DNA from: Trichoderma breve
Taxonomy: Eukaryota; Ascomycota; Sordariomycetes; Hypocreales; Hypocreaceae
Assembly (NCBI RefSeq): GCF_028502605.1
Contig: NC_079232.1
Span: 2,232,001 to 2,296,000 of the forward strand
DNA length: 64,000 nucleotides
Reading direction: 5' to 3'
A program made the translations under genes and the position numbers. A model generated the notes under the pieces. It saw nothing but the letters and a program-made list of their open reading frames with translations. It had not been told where the DNA came from and made no database searches. This document shows positions 46,588 to 58,798 of this stretch, piece after piece (positions within the stretch are counted from its first letter, which is position 1; each line of letters begins with the position of its first letter).

Positions 46588-48208
46588 GTCGAGAGGTGGA
46601 TTGGCGCGCCGAAGTTTCCGACAGCAGAAGTTTGCCTATGAAGCCGATTGAAACTGCAATTAGAACGCTGCAAGTGTCCAATTGCCTAGGATCGTGACAT
46701 GTACAAGGGCTTGGGAAGAAGGAGGGAAACGTGGGAAACGTGCTAGAAGCGACTACGCTGTTGTGGCTACGTGGAGAGGGGATGAAGAAGGGCCGTAGAA
46801 CAGCTGGCGCAACTGGCAGCTTTAAGAGCAGCCACTTCTGTCAATGGAGAGGAACTCACAGGGCCACACCTGTCACTTGTACCTATAGGTTGTAAGTAGC
46901 CGACTCGCACGCGACAATTGCCTATGCAGCGAGGATCGCGAGATGGAATCTGAGGAGAGGAAATGAGGCAATACAGACAAGTTGCGTAAAGGATTCAAGA
47001 AGTTATAAATGTCGCAGGAAGGAACAAGCCGAGTGATACAGCCGGATAAAGTCCGCGGAACCAGGCATGCCAGGCCACCACGGACTGGAAAGCAGCAAAA
47101 AGCGTGACATCACTCGACGTCAAGATAACGGCTTCTCAGCGCCCGAGCAGCGAGCGATCAATGACGGCTACTCTAGCAAAGTCGAGGTACTAAAGCGCGG
47201 CTTAGAGGTACGGAGCCGCTATGGGGTTGGCTCTCCGTAGTGGAAGTAGCTCTCTGCCCCACCAATGTCTAGATTCAAGGAGCATAGAATAATCTCCCAT
47301 GGGAGCTGTCGGATCTATCGCGACCTTGAGACAGGCTTTCAGGTACAGAGTTTAACGATAATGAGAAGTCGGATATCGAGGATTTTTTAGCCGAAGCTGT
47401 ATAGCTTCCAGCATATTCATCCATATAATACCGAGGCTGCAGCATTGGCATAAGCTGCGGTATTACTGGGCATGAACCAAAGATCGTCATCCATAAAACC
47501 CGATAGCATCGATCGAGAAGCCGCACGGACCGGCTAGGAGCTTCACATGAAATACTCCACTTGCCAGGCGTGCCGGAGAGCCATGCGAAGGCGAAGCGGG
47601 ACGATTCGGAGTTAAAGACGGTGTCCACAAAAGACCAAGACGTCGCAGACGGCACATATCCCGAAACAGACGCATACATAGGGGCTGAAGAAATGCGATA
47701 AGGATGCACTTATGCGGCATTGAGTTTCGAGCTGGAACTTGTTCTATCCATCATTCCTCTGTTTCAATGCCATCAGGAGAGTTTATGGGAACGATTCTGC
47801 TGCGAAAGTGGAAACCCGGTGTCGCATTCAAAGCACAAGACAAAGAAGAGCCGTTACCAGTCCATGAGAGAATATATAATCATATTTCTAACCTTTATTC
47901 GAATCTCCAGCTAGGATTAAAAACTTACATCCAGAAACTAACGTAGTATGAGAAAAATATCCAGACGATTGATGATATGAAAGAGGTCATCACATGAAAT
48001 TATACGGGCAGTTCCAAGCTCAGCCCCGCCGAAATAGGCCATTAGATGCTGAGCTAATCACGCCCCGCGGTGGCTCAATTGACCCCAGCGATTTGCCAAT
48101 ATCTGCCGCCAGAGTCATCTTTGCTTCAAGGCCAGACAAGGAAAATCCTTTGTTTCTACAACACCATCGTATTCGGCCCCAAAGCAGAGCGAGCATCAGA
48201 CATTAGCC
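46588..48208. promoter_or_regulatory. Divergent upstream region, phosphate carrier / CBS protein
   Basis: 1.6 kb between divergent start codons. It contains a 144-codon minus-strand frame at 47275-47709 with fairly normal codon use that I could not identify (see findings). Otherwise nothing recognised. Confidence 0.45.
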
Positions 48209-48859
48209 ATGGCCACCACATTGACGCATCAGCCCGCCTCGGCTGGCCCCGCGGCCACCGCTCCTTTCTCCACGGCCTGGTCTTCAAGATATCGAGGCGT
48301 AAGTTGGACAACGACCTTTGGCGACTCGGCATGCGCCTAGACCATCCCATGTATTCAAGAAGTCTTCAAGCTTTGCCAATGCGTCGCTCTACATCAATCG
48401 AATCCTCAGCTGACAGAATATCTCCTCTCGCAGGCCACAGTCGAAGATCTTGACCCTCCTGCCGCCCTCTCTCTCAACCCGTCTGACGCAATCTCCCTCG
48501 CCATGATGTCAGCCTTTGAGCGCGAATACACACACCTCACCATCGTCGACTCGGAAACCCGCGCCCTGCTCGGCTACATCTCCATCCCCCACCTGCAATC
48601 CCTCCTCGAAGCCGGCCGCGTCCAGCCCAGCGACCCCCTCTCCGCCGCCATGACACGGTTCCAGCGCAAAGGCCGCACGTATCGGGTCATCACCATGCAG
48701 ACCCCGCTGGAGGAGCTCGAGGCCTTTTTCCGCGGCGACAAGAACGACGGGACATGGAAGGAAGAGTTTGCTGTCATCACGGATGAGAACCGGAGATTTG
48801 TGCTGGGCGTGGCGACGGTGCAGGACTTGGAAGAGTTTGTCAAGAGGCGGCCTGCTTAA
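48209..48859 (+). CDS. Small CBS-domain pair protein
   Basis: Predicted 171 residues, exons 48209-48298 and 48434-48859 (GTAAGT donor, CTCGCAG acceptor, phase 0, joining SSRYRG|ATVEDLDPP). After a short disordered N-terminus comes a Bateman module: first CBS with LNPSDAISLAMM, TIVDSETRALLGYISI; second with TPLEELEAFF, FAVITDENRRFVLGVAT and ending DLEEFVKRR. Stand-alone CBS pairs bind adenine nucleotides and regulate partner proteins; here no partner is evident. This compact form occurs widely in ascomycetes. The exon 1 sequence is poorly conserved, so the start is less sure than the domain. Confidence 0.83.
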
Positions 48860-49595
48860 GTGAGCTGCTGAGGGATTGGGGGCAGCGGGTTGAATTCGAA
48901 ACAGGGCAGACCCGTATCTTTACGGCGGATAGGTGGGAAGCATGTGCGCTTTTTGAAGCCCTAGACGGCGTTTGGAAGACATTTGGCCATATTCAACATG
49001 CGTTGGAACTTCTATTGGGCTTGTTTGCTTGCACTTGATGAAGGGAGCCGGGAAGTCATTTGCGCAAAGCGTGGTGAAAAGGGCTCTTTTTGCTCATGAA
49101 GATAAGCTGCAGTACATGCAGATATAGCTACTTATGACGCTGGGTTCAACACTATATCGGAATAAATCACGTCTTAAAAATATCTTCCGGAAAAGGATGC
49201 CTCTCGATAAATGTTATGTGCTTATTGAAGGGGTGGCTATTCAAATCACCAAATTGAATATCTAGCATCCAGTTTCTACGTAACATAACGCACAATGTAT
49301 TACTACCAGTACTAATCTGGAAATGTACCAATATCAAGAAGATGGTGAAGCAGATCCTAGAAGAAGCTGGTGGAAGTGACAGACACCTTAAAGGCTATGA
49401 TAGACAAATGACGCTTCCTCAGCGTCCCGTTACGACACAGCTAGGTATGACTTCACGTAGTCACTAAAGCTTTGGATAACCAAGTTAGGGTACTGTATAG
49501 CTACTCTCTTTATTTATTCTTGAAGAAACAAACATGAAGGCCGTCAGCTCTTCTATATGATATCAAAATATGCACCTGTCACAAAAGCACCCCCT
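48860..49595. other. Convergent 3' intergenic
   Basis: 736 bp between the CBS gene and the calycin-like gene, facing each other. AT-rich towards 49.1-49.5 kb. No other feature seen. Confidence 0.5.
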
Positions 49596-50565
49596 TTACT
49601 CTTCGTTAAAGTCGTAGACGAGTCGGATCTGAGCCCGCTCCGCTCCCTTGGTCACAACAACATGTCTGCAGTATCTGCGCTCGCCATCGACAATCTGGAA
49701 TCCCCAGACCTGCTCAGCAACCCATCCCTTCTCCTTGTTCTCAGCAATGTTGGTGATGAAGCTCTGACCCTCACCCTCGACCTCCCAGCCCTTCTTGAGG
49801 AACTCGTCGGTGACCTCGTCCAGCGAGACCCAGCGGCTGCGGCCCGTGACGGTACCAAACAGCCAGTCGGTGTGGTCGCGCGGGAAGTTGTCGAAGCAGC
49901 GGTTCTCCTGCGTGCTCGACAGGCCCGACGCGGACTGCTTGATGTCGATGTGCGTGACGACGTCGGCGGCGGTGTTGGGGGGCTTGGGCGGGCCCTCGTA
50001 CTGCTCGACCTCGATGGTGATGGTGGCCAGGCTGATGCCCTTGCGGATCAGGTAGCCGACGCCCTGCAGGGAGAGCACCGGCTCCGAGGAGTCGGAGAGC
50101 GTCTTGTTCTATGCGTGTTTGCGTGTGCCGTTAGTGGAGATGCTTTCTTCTTCCCGTGCTGATGTCATTTTATCGAGACAATCCCGTCGGAAGACACGGA
50201 GGGGCAACGCGATAACACAGTCACTTTTCCGTGTGTACACATCGTCACTGCCCATCACGATGCCATCCGCTTCTATTGCTAGCCCAGCTTCCTCTTCCCA
50301 GCTAGTAGAACGAGAGAAGCTCATCGTCCTCATGGAGCGCGGTTGGCGCTGGTTTTTTTGCCAGGTGACGAGAGAAGCTCTCATAGTGGGGGAGGGGTAA
50401 ACCAAATCACCCTCTTGGCGGGCGCTTCCACTCGAGACAGGGGCCAAATGCGAGTGACAGTGAAATAGGCAAGGGAGGATGTCGGGGAATTGGGATTCTG
50501 GGGCTTCTTACCATGGTCCATTTGCCATTGAGGTTCTTGGTGGTCTTGCTCGAGGGGGCAGCCAT
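49596..50565 (-). CDS. Conserved fungal protein, possibly calycin/lipocalin-like
   Basis: Predicted 188 residues, exons 50565-50512 and 50108-49596, phase 0, with a fairly long 403-nt intron. The sequence starts NLNGKWTMNKTLSD and has alternating beta-strand-like segments (SLATITIEVEQY, VTHIDIKQSAS, DWLFGTVTGRSRW, EQVWGFQIVDG, RRYCRHVVVTK, IRLVYDF). The G-x-W near the N-terminus and the run of strands suggest a small beta-barrel that could bind a hydrophobic ligand, as in calycins; this is inference from pattern only. No signal peptide, so probably cytosolic. Similar proteins are common in filamentous fungi with no assigned function. The short first exon is supported by the good ATG context and clean splice sites. 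Confidence 0.8.
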
Positions 50566-51939
50566 GTTTGCGGTTGTTGAGCTTTACTTTGCTTGGTAAC
50601 TAAGAGAAAGGAGAAGAAGAAACAAGAGAGAAGAGAGAGTGAGAGAGTAAGAAATACAGAAAACAAAAAAGAGTTGGGGCTCCTTCGAACAAAAAAGAGG
50701 GTGGCCCAAAGAGGGTGCAAGTCGTGCGCATTAAATGCAAGCTCTGGTGGGAACTATCACAAGCTTGCAGCGCTTTTCCGGTGCACCAACTGGTCGCCAT
50801 CTTCCGAGGCGCTCTGGCTAGTCCTCACATGCAATGCACACCCTGGCGGCACTCTCCCAAACAGGCACTAAGCCATGAGCTGAGTAACCGGGCCTAGTCC
50901 GCTAAAAGATTCCCCCATCTCCCCAAAGTACCTAATGGAGGCCAATCTCCTCCCCCATTTCGACTGGTTGCTCGTGCCCCTCTTGCTCGAAATGACATCT
51001 GATGGGGTTCAATTACCCGTCGTCAACAGGAGTTGCGCCGGATTTTGACAAGATTTACAAACTGAGGCACTTTTATACTTGCTAACTGACGGGCCCGAGG
51101 TTGGTACGTCCCTATTGACCTATTGATCCGGCACTACCAAGCTTGGCCTGTTGTATTGACCCCATCTCGGTGTTGATACCAGCAAGTACACCGAGCTAAC
51201 AAAAACATCACACGAGATGTTAGCATATGGTAACGTAGCTTCTTAAACTATCTACCATACTGTGGAGATATGACATTCCCAAAAGAATGCTTAGAGCACT
51301 AGGTAGAGAGTCATATGAGAAGAGCCGTATTATGTCTAATAAACATCATATTGTTGGCAAAGAAAAGCCACTAGGAACATGTGTAGAACAGCACGGGTAA
51401 ACAGCATACCTCCTCACACACTCGGCAATTGCCAATAGGCACCAACAACAGACCATAACCCATTACCCGTATCCCATCAACCCCTTGATATCTTCAAAAC
51501 AAATGTAACAAGAATAGAAACCAAATGGGGAGATATCCTGAAATAAAAATGAAAAAGACAAAAAAAAAAGACAAGCCCTGCATCTGTATTTGAACTCAAC
51601 CCCGGGCGGATATCGTGCTACTTCTTCCGGAACCATGTGGATATCTAATGATACATCAACCAGAAGTCGCTTCCTGGCTCGTTTAAATCCTCAGTCATTA
51701 TCGCCATGAATCCCAAGACTACCACGCCTGGTGTTGTTTCCTTACTTCAGGGGACCATCCGTCCCCTTCCATAAGCTGTTCAGCCACGAAGTCTGCTTGG
51801 GCGTCAATCGGCCGCTTGCTTTTCAAATATGCATACCTGTCAAAAAGTAATACGATTTCGGCGTTGAATCGGCCATTTGGCCATGCTTCTGATTTTCTCA
51901 CACTCCAAGTGCCATGTGAGGGCCTTCTCAACCTCTCTC
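50566..51939. other. Intergenic 1.4 kb
   Basis: Between two minus-strand genes. Purine-rich on the + strand just upstream of the calycin-like gene (about 50600-50710), then mixed. No recognisable gene. Confidence 0.45.
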
Positions 51940-53230
51940 TCATGGCCACCACTTCATCTGCTTGTAGCTCTCAATGACTTCTTCGATGAGCTCTTTTGTG
52001 ATGACTGGCTTCTCGTACTTGAAGCCCAAGATTTCCTCCAGCCTACTGCCATCCATGCTGAGGTCGGTATCTTTGAGGAGTTCCTTCTCCATGAATGGCG
52101 TCAGGGGACCCGGTCGTGTAATGCCGGCGTCGGATAGCAGATCGGCCCAGGGGCCAAGAATCTCGTCATTAACATCATCCACGACGCTGTCGAGGTTCAT
52201 TCTCGCAAAGGTGCTGATCAACTGTCCCTGGAAGCCCGTCTCGATTTTGAAGATTTCGCCGATGATGTCAGCCATGGTTCCTTGCGTAGTGGCGCCCTTG
52301 TCCACCACGTTGAATATGGGCACCTTGCCCATCTCGCTCTCGTTCCATTTGGCCTTGCCAGCGTCATACCAGACAGCAGTGTCCCAAAGGGCTCGCACTA
52401 CATCATGGATGTGCGCTGTGTTAGTTCGCAAGTCTTTGGTCCACAGCCACTTCATTTCCCCTTCGAGATGCTGATAAACGCGAGCCATGCATAGGGCTGT
52501 CGCAACCCACTGAGAAGCATAAGGGCCGTACACATGGGGGAGACGGACAACCGCGAGGTTAAGCCTATAGGCACACCATTATTAGATAAAACAAGACACG
52601 GAACCAAGAGGCGGACCCAGTGTAGCTTACCCTTCAATCTTAGCCAATGCCTCCTCTGCCTGCAGTTTGAAAACGGCAATCTTGCTCCACGGCTTCAGCT
52701 TATCCCCTTCTTTGCTCGGTGACGAATCCGACTTGTACACCATGCCTGTGCTTAGTTCGATAAACGCCTTGACCTTGCGTTTGGCAGCTTCCTCAGCAAC
52801 GGCAATGGAAAGATCCAAAGACCTCAACTTGTAGACCTCGTCTTCCTGGGAATATCTCGTCTCTCCACCGCAGTTGAAGACATAGTCCCACTGCTTGCCA
52901 TCGGGTCGATCGAACACTTTAACTAGAGCCTCTGTTTCAAGCAGCACAAACGTTGTTAGCCGTGATGGTTCGTGGGCAGAGGTAGCAGCCCCGAAGAATG
53001 AACAGAATGAAAGACGGTTAATTACCCGGCTTGCTAGCGTCAGCCTGCATGAACTTGCTCTGAGCGCAAGCTTCCGAAAACTCGGGTGCCAGCCAGGCGA
53101 GCTGGGGCAGCACCTTGTCGACAAGACGGACTTCCGAGGCAAGATTGTTCTGGTGGATGTGCTGGGCGAGGAAGCGGCCGATATAGCCCAAGCCCCCAAT
53201 GATTAGGACCGACGGCTTCTCGTCAGCCAT
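51940..53230 (-). CDS. Atypical extended SDR (NAD-dependent epimerase/dehydratase family)
   Basis: Predicted 376 residues, exons 53230-53026, 52931-52631 and 52564-51940. The N-terminal Rossmann motif is GGLGYIG (G12-G18), followed by an acidic LVDK typical of NAD binding. NCGGETRYSQED and IELSTGMVYKSD match the epimerase-like fold, and LPHVYGPYAS the substrate lobe. The usual YxxxK is not present where expected: around K157 the sequence is SKIAVFKLQAEE, with Ile in place of the Tyr. So it may be a non-catalytic or differently catalysing member. It ends in MKWWP. Substrate unknown. The first ATG gives MADEKPSVLI, a good start. Confidence 0.87.
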
Positions 53231-53475
53231 TTTCGAAGCTGCTGCTGTGGCGGTCGAGGAGGCGCGAGACTGCGTGGCAGCGAGATGGTCGTTAGAACGC
53301 GCAGTGGCGGGCCACGGTTTCGAATTAGCGGCTGCGTTTCACCCTCCCCTACGCTCTTATTTTTTTTTTTATTCGAGTTGGGAAAAGAACAGCGTCGCCA
53401 AGGGGGGAGGCTGATCGGATGTCGCTGCTCTGGTGTTTGGCGAAGTATGTAGCAAATATGCCGAGGGCTCAAGAT

Positions 53476-53525
<50 letters not shown>

Positions 53526-56500
53526 GAAAAGAGGGAGGTCGCAGGCAGCCTTGGGTACTAAAAGCAAGGTACGGGTAAGCTGTTGACCTGTTGAGTCGGT
53601 TCGGTACAGGATCCCGGATCACCCACACAACTGCCGGAGGAAAACCTGAGACTGCGAGACAAGAGAAGAGAAACGCACTGTGCCAGGAAGCCGAAGCGGA
53701 AGCCGAGGCGAGGGCAGAAAGGCAAACTTTTGTATCTCGCAGGTGAGACCAAGCCAAGTGCCTGAGACGGAGGGATGGGTGGATAAGGCAGAGCAAGGCA
53801 AGGAAGGCAAGGTAGCTTAGACTTGAATGGACGGATCGAGGGATTGGTCATGGAGGGGTTTGGCCTATTTACCGCCGCCTTGAAGAATCCAGTCCATCCA
53901 TACACGTAAAAGTGCCCGTTACGGAGCCACCACAGCGCCAAAGGCCCCCCACTACAGTACAGTAGCAGACAAGAAAACGCACCGCCGTGTCAGTGCAGTG
54001 CAGTGCTGCGTTATGCTGCTGCTGTCTTCTACCGCTAAAGCTGTCGTGTCATGTCATGTCATTGATGCTAGGTAACCCGCCAAGGTAATTACGGAGGTAC
54101 TGTACCAGGTGGGCATGTTAATGTACTGAATCTGCCAAGCACCTGTCAAAATGGCTGTGCCGGGCATCATTCGCCGTCTTGTCTCGTCTTGTCTTGTCCT
54201 GCTACTGTATCGGCGACAGTGACGATGTCCGGTGGTCCATATGAATTTGATGAGTATGGGGTAATTGGAACTTGTCAGCCATTACACAGGTACGAGGACA
54301 GGCTCTGGTCCGCGGGACAGGGTGTTAGCCGAAGCTAGGCCGGGCCACTCTTGTCAAGGTAATTAGCAGGCCGTCATCTTTGTCGCCGTCCATCCAAGCC
54401 ATACTCGTAACAAGTACAAGTACCGAGCGAGCATTGCGGGAGTGTTCCAGGCACATCCAGGCACGCATGGGCTGTGACTGGACAATGAGACAGGCATGAC
54501 AGGGCCTGGACGAGACGACACGACACAGTGCTGATGATGGCTTCAAGCCACTATACAGCAGGACTCACTCGGTCCAAAGCAGCACAGTTCCGAGGCGCTG
54601 GACCTTGTCAACTTCCCCTGTTCCCCGGGTTGGCCAGCCACACAGAGACTCGCCCAGCAAACAACTGACAGCTGCAGTGAGCGAAATTGTCCAGCCCAAG
54701 TGCTCTTCTGTGCGAGGACGGATGTGTTACTCGTACTTGGTCCTACCCAGTACTTGACATCTCGAAGCGGCTAACCGCTGCCAGGTCCCAGCATCCCTGC
54801 CGACATCCCCACCGACGTAGCGGGTTAAGCGGACTGTTATTATTTGCCATACAGCGCAGTCGGCCGAGTTTTCATGTCTCGAGAGCTGCTCGAGTCTGCC
54901 AAGCACAGCGAAGCGTCTTGCTGCTCTTGTTTAAGTGGGAACCCAAAGGTCTAGGTTCACCGCAATGCGCATCATGTCTCACCTTTCCCTCTCCTGGACT
55001 GATCCTGCGACTCGGCCAGTATGGCATCCAGGCACCGCCATAGCAACAACACCGTACTTGGACATGGCTCCCTTATCGTTCCGTCATTACACTGCTTGTG
55101 CAAGTAATTCCGGGCTACATACTCGTACCCATAGGACAGGCAGGTCAGGATTGCTCGCTAAAACGACCGGATATTGAAATCCGTCTGCGAATCCCTTGAT
55201 GGCAGCAACTCCGGCAACATGACATGTGCAAATATGTACTTTCTGCATCCAATCTGCGACCCGACCCGACGCCGCCGCCCGACCGGAATAATGAGTGGCG
55301 CCACCACCTTTGAGCAATCGCTTTCTGGCCTTTGCCCTTGTGACACTAAGCAGTGGGACTTTGTTGCGCCATGTGCAGCCCTTAGGTGGGACGAACCGCT
55401 CCGAACGGGCGACTGGCGGCCGTAACATGGCACTATTGCTCTCAGCAGAGCGATGGATTTACTACTCGTAGGTACTCTTTTGCCTTGCCTGTACTTGGAT
55501 CATCGCCGGCCGAGTAATATAGAGGGCCCGCCGGGACGGGCCCCAGTGCTGAGGACGGGCAACGAGAGCCCAAGGCCAGCTGGCGTGAGTACGTGCATAT
55601 CAAGTGCTGTCAGCTTTGAATCCTTTGACGTCTTCTCATCTGTCGAACAAAGCACTGGCGACGTGGGGTGCGGGGTTCACTGCATATGTTCCAAGCGTCG
55701 TTCTAGAAGAGGGTGCTTTCAGCCAATGACTCGACGTCTGAGACAAACGAAACAGACCGCATTTTGTCGGCCAACTTTCTTTTCATGCGCTCTGTCTCTG
55801 TCTACTCGTACATCAGCCACAGGATGGTACAGTGGAAGTTGGACATAGCTAGTGGTATGTTCAAACACGATACGGAGCCTACATTTCTTGTCCCATGTCT
55901 TTGCAGAATACAGTTGGAGAAGCACGGTGGCTTACAAACAGTCAACCTACAGGCCTGTTTTACGAAGCGCAGGGAGGGAAATCCAAAGACCCACACCCAT
56001 GCCTTCGCTCTGCCTCTCGTGGGTTGTACGGAGTCAAACACACGTTTTGAGCCCTCCTTGACTGCCACATGCAGGAGGCGGCCCTTGGGTGGTGGGCTTA
56101 TTCGCCTCTTGCCAAGGATGCAGTGCACATACGAGTGAGACAGGAAAACGCGGGCGTTGAAGCAGGGAGACCCATTGTTCGCCTCTCAATGTATTACTTA
56201 CTAGTAGTGTGTTGGTGTCTTGTCTTTGTGTATACGATACTAGCAGCAACACACGCTGCTGGTACCTCCGGAAGCCATATGCACATGCCAGCGGAGTACG
56301 GAGTTTACTCATACAGGCATGAGGGAGACTGGCAAGGATAGCACCTTATCCTCCGGGTTGGATTTTGCCAACTCTCTGTTTGTGCTCCTTGCAGGCTCTT
56401 GGACGCCACCAAGTCCAAGGGTTGGCCGTCCCCCAACTGCGGGCTTGCTCAACTCCACCACACTTTTCATGGACTATCTTCTCACCTGCAAGGCACCAAT

Positions 56501-58798
56501 GCAGCAGATATCCAACGACGAGTCATGAACAAATAGCGCCAGGCTTGCGTTGTGTGTTTCATGCTCAGCTCTTTGCATGCTCCGCTGTGTCTGAAAGCCT
56601 AGACCGAGGTGTAGAAGACGGAAGAGCATATCTTAAGTTGAAGCTGTCAACTCGGTCCACCTGTACTACCTAGCACCGATGACATTGCCCCCTACTACTG
56701 TATCTGTACTACTGTACTACGATACAAACACAAGGGTGAAGAAAAGAGAATGGTCAAAGGCGCAGCCCCAGCAGACAGATCGCCCTCATCCCTGGACGTG
56801 TGGAATACCTTTGTCACTTTGTCAAGGGTGCCGCTTGATCAAGCTGCACGCTAGCATCAGCCGCAGAACTGCTACGGTGTGATGATGTCCCATCTCGAGC
56901 GGCATGTCCCAGAGCCTCGCGAATGAAAAAGAAGAGCAGCATGGCAAGGATCCGCTCCGGTGCAGCACCCAATCTACCACCCATCGTCACGGGGGCTCTC
57001 CAAGCCTTCTGGGTGCCCTCAGGGGACACGGGGATTTGGTCGGGTATATTTCCGCGTCGGTTGCATTGTGCATACGGCTCCCTTTCTTTTGCAAATCAAA
57101 TCCATATCTGGACATGTCCGTATGGCGATACAAACAAGCAGTGGTTTGCGTATGCCTGGTTTACAAAATCTTTTGCCGTCTGGATCAAGCCTAGGATATG
57201 CCGGAAATTCAATACACTCCGGTCCGTCATTTTTGGCAAGGTTCTGCCAGCCACAATGACATGGGTAGGGAGATGGAAATCAGGCCGATCAAGGACGAAG
57301 TAACACAAGCAGTAGTAATACCCGTGTTGCCTTGTTAACTTTGTTGCAGGCAGTTTATCACTGGCAAAAAGAAAAGAGAAGAGCATACAAAGGGACGGGC
57401 TGTGCGAGCCGTGCCGCTGCAACTACATGTAACATGTACAAGCGAGTTGATGCTTGCGAGAATCCTGGTCCTGCAAGGGACGCGCACGTCATGCATTGGG
57501 CCGTCGTTGCATGCAAGTCATCCATTTTCCTCGGCCATTTTTGCTGTCTTGTGGTGCCCCGAGCTCGTAAAAAGCCCAGAGCAGAGGAGATATCAAGTGC
57601 AGAAGTAAAGCCAGCTCCGGGGCCGTGACCCACAATCTCTTCCGTGATGATGATGCCACAATAACATTTCTGGACTCTTGATTTGTGAAAAGCTCGTGTC
57701 TCGCTTAATTTAGCATGAGCTCGTTGGAGTCAAAGAGCTCAATATGACGAAAGAGGAAGAATTGGAAGAGGAATTACGGAGTAGAGAGGATTACGGTATA
57801 TTAGGTACGGAATTATACCCGATACATCGATGACCACGGACTTCATATGACAGATTTGCAACAGACACTTCTATGCAGCCCATGATGAAGTTGAGATTTA
57901 CATCCTCAAAATGGAATTCATCTAGGATGAGCGTAGAGCAAAACATTTCATTCTTCCATTCAGTCCAACCACCACCGCTACTCTGTCGGTTTTGATGCAG
58001 TGCTTCCCTCCATGAAGCAGCCATCTATCCCCCGCCTCGAAGGGCTAGATGCTAAAGGGTGCAAAGGTGGCCAACGAGTGGAAAAGTAATTTTAAATAGG
58101 GTTCCTATTAAAAAGCATTGACGCCATATGATCTTCGTTGTTGCCTACGGCACAACTATTCGAGATTATATATACAAAGTAAGGCAATCAAAGTATCTTT
58201 AAACTAGGTACCTACCCTTATTGAACTCAAGATGTTGGATTTCTAGACCGTCAACTCCAGGTACTCTGTCAATCACTCCAGGACCAATATGCTCTGTCCA
58301 CACTTATGACAGTATAGTTCAAAGAAAGATTAGGTATCAAAAGAAGACACGGTCCTTGAGTGCGAAGTTATTGCGGTCTAGAGATCTTCACATTTGTCTC
58401 CACGTATGTAGAAACTAAGAGAATTCCTCTGGACAGACCAGACCCAGGCCTTGCATAACCATGCTACAAGACGTGTAGGACTACAGAGCGATCGGGATGA
58501 GTGAGATCGTCGAAGCAGTAGACTCATCTCACAGGAGAACACCCATTCGAGACGATGCACTGGCCTGATAAAGCCCTAGCTGTTGCCCTTAAGAACTCTG
58601 AGATAGGACGTCGATGGGCCCTCCCATGTCAAGGAGAGGAGAAGAACGCCACATTTTGGGAGCTCATTCAATAGACAAGTTCGAACATTTCTTCAAAGAT
58701 TTACAGACGCGTAATTGCGATCTAAATTCAAGCGCGTAGTCTTTCATCGCTGTCAAAAACACACTAATATTTGTATCCTTCATCAAACGTCCCCCTCG
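53231..58798. other. 5.6 kb gene-poor region
   Basis: Between the SDR start and the 3' end of the capping protein gene. The first about 700 bp is the SDR upstream region, with a (GA)21 tract. Further right there are five copies of TACTCGTA between 54402 and 55810. Many 60-140 codon frames exist on both strands without consistent coding signal. No tRNA, transposon or conserved protein recognised. Confidence 0.45.
53481..53522. repeat. (GA)21 dinucleotide microsatellite
   Basis: Perfect run of about 21 AG units, 250 bp upstream of the SDR start codon; on the coding strand of that gene it reads as a CT tract. Likely polymorphic. Confidence 0.95.

Noticed and set aside
51719..51952. 77-codon minus-strand ORF just after the SDR stop
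   Set aside because: Overlaps the SDR end in another frame, no own start context and no similarity I know; the SDR ends in a natural way at MKWWP.
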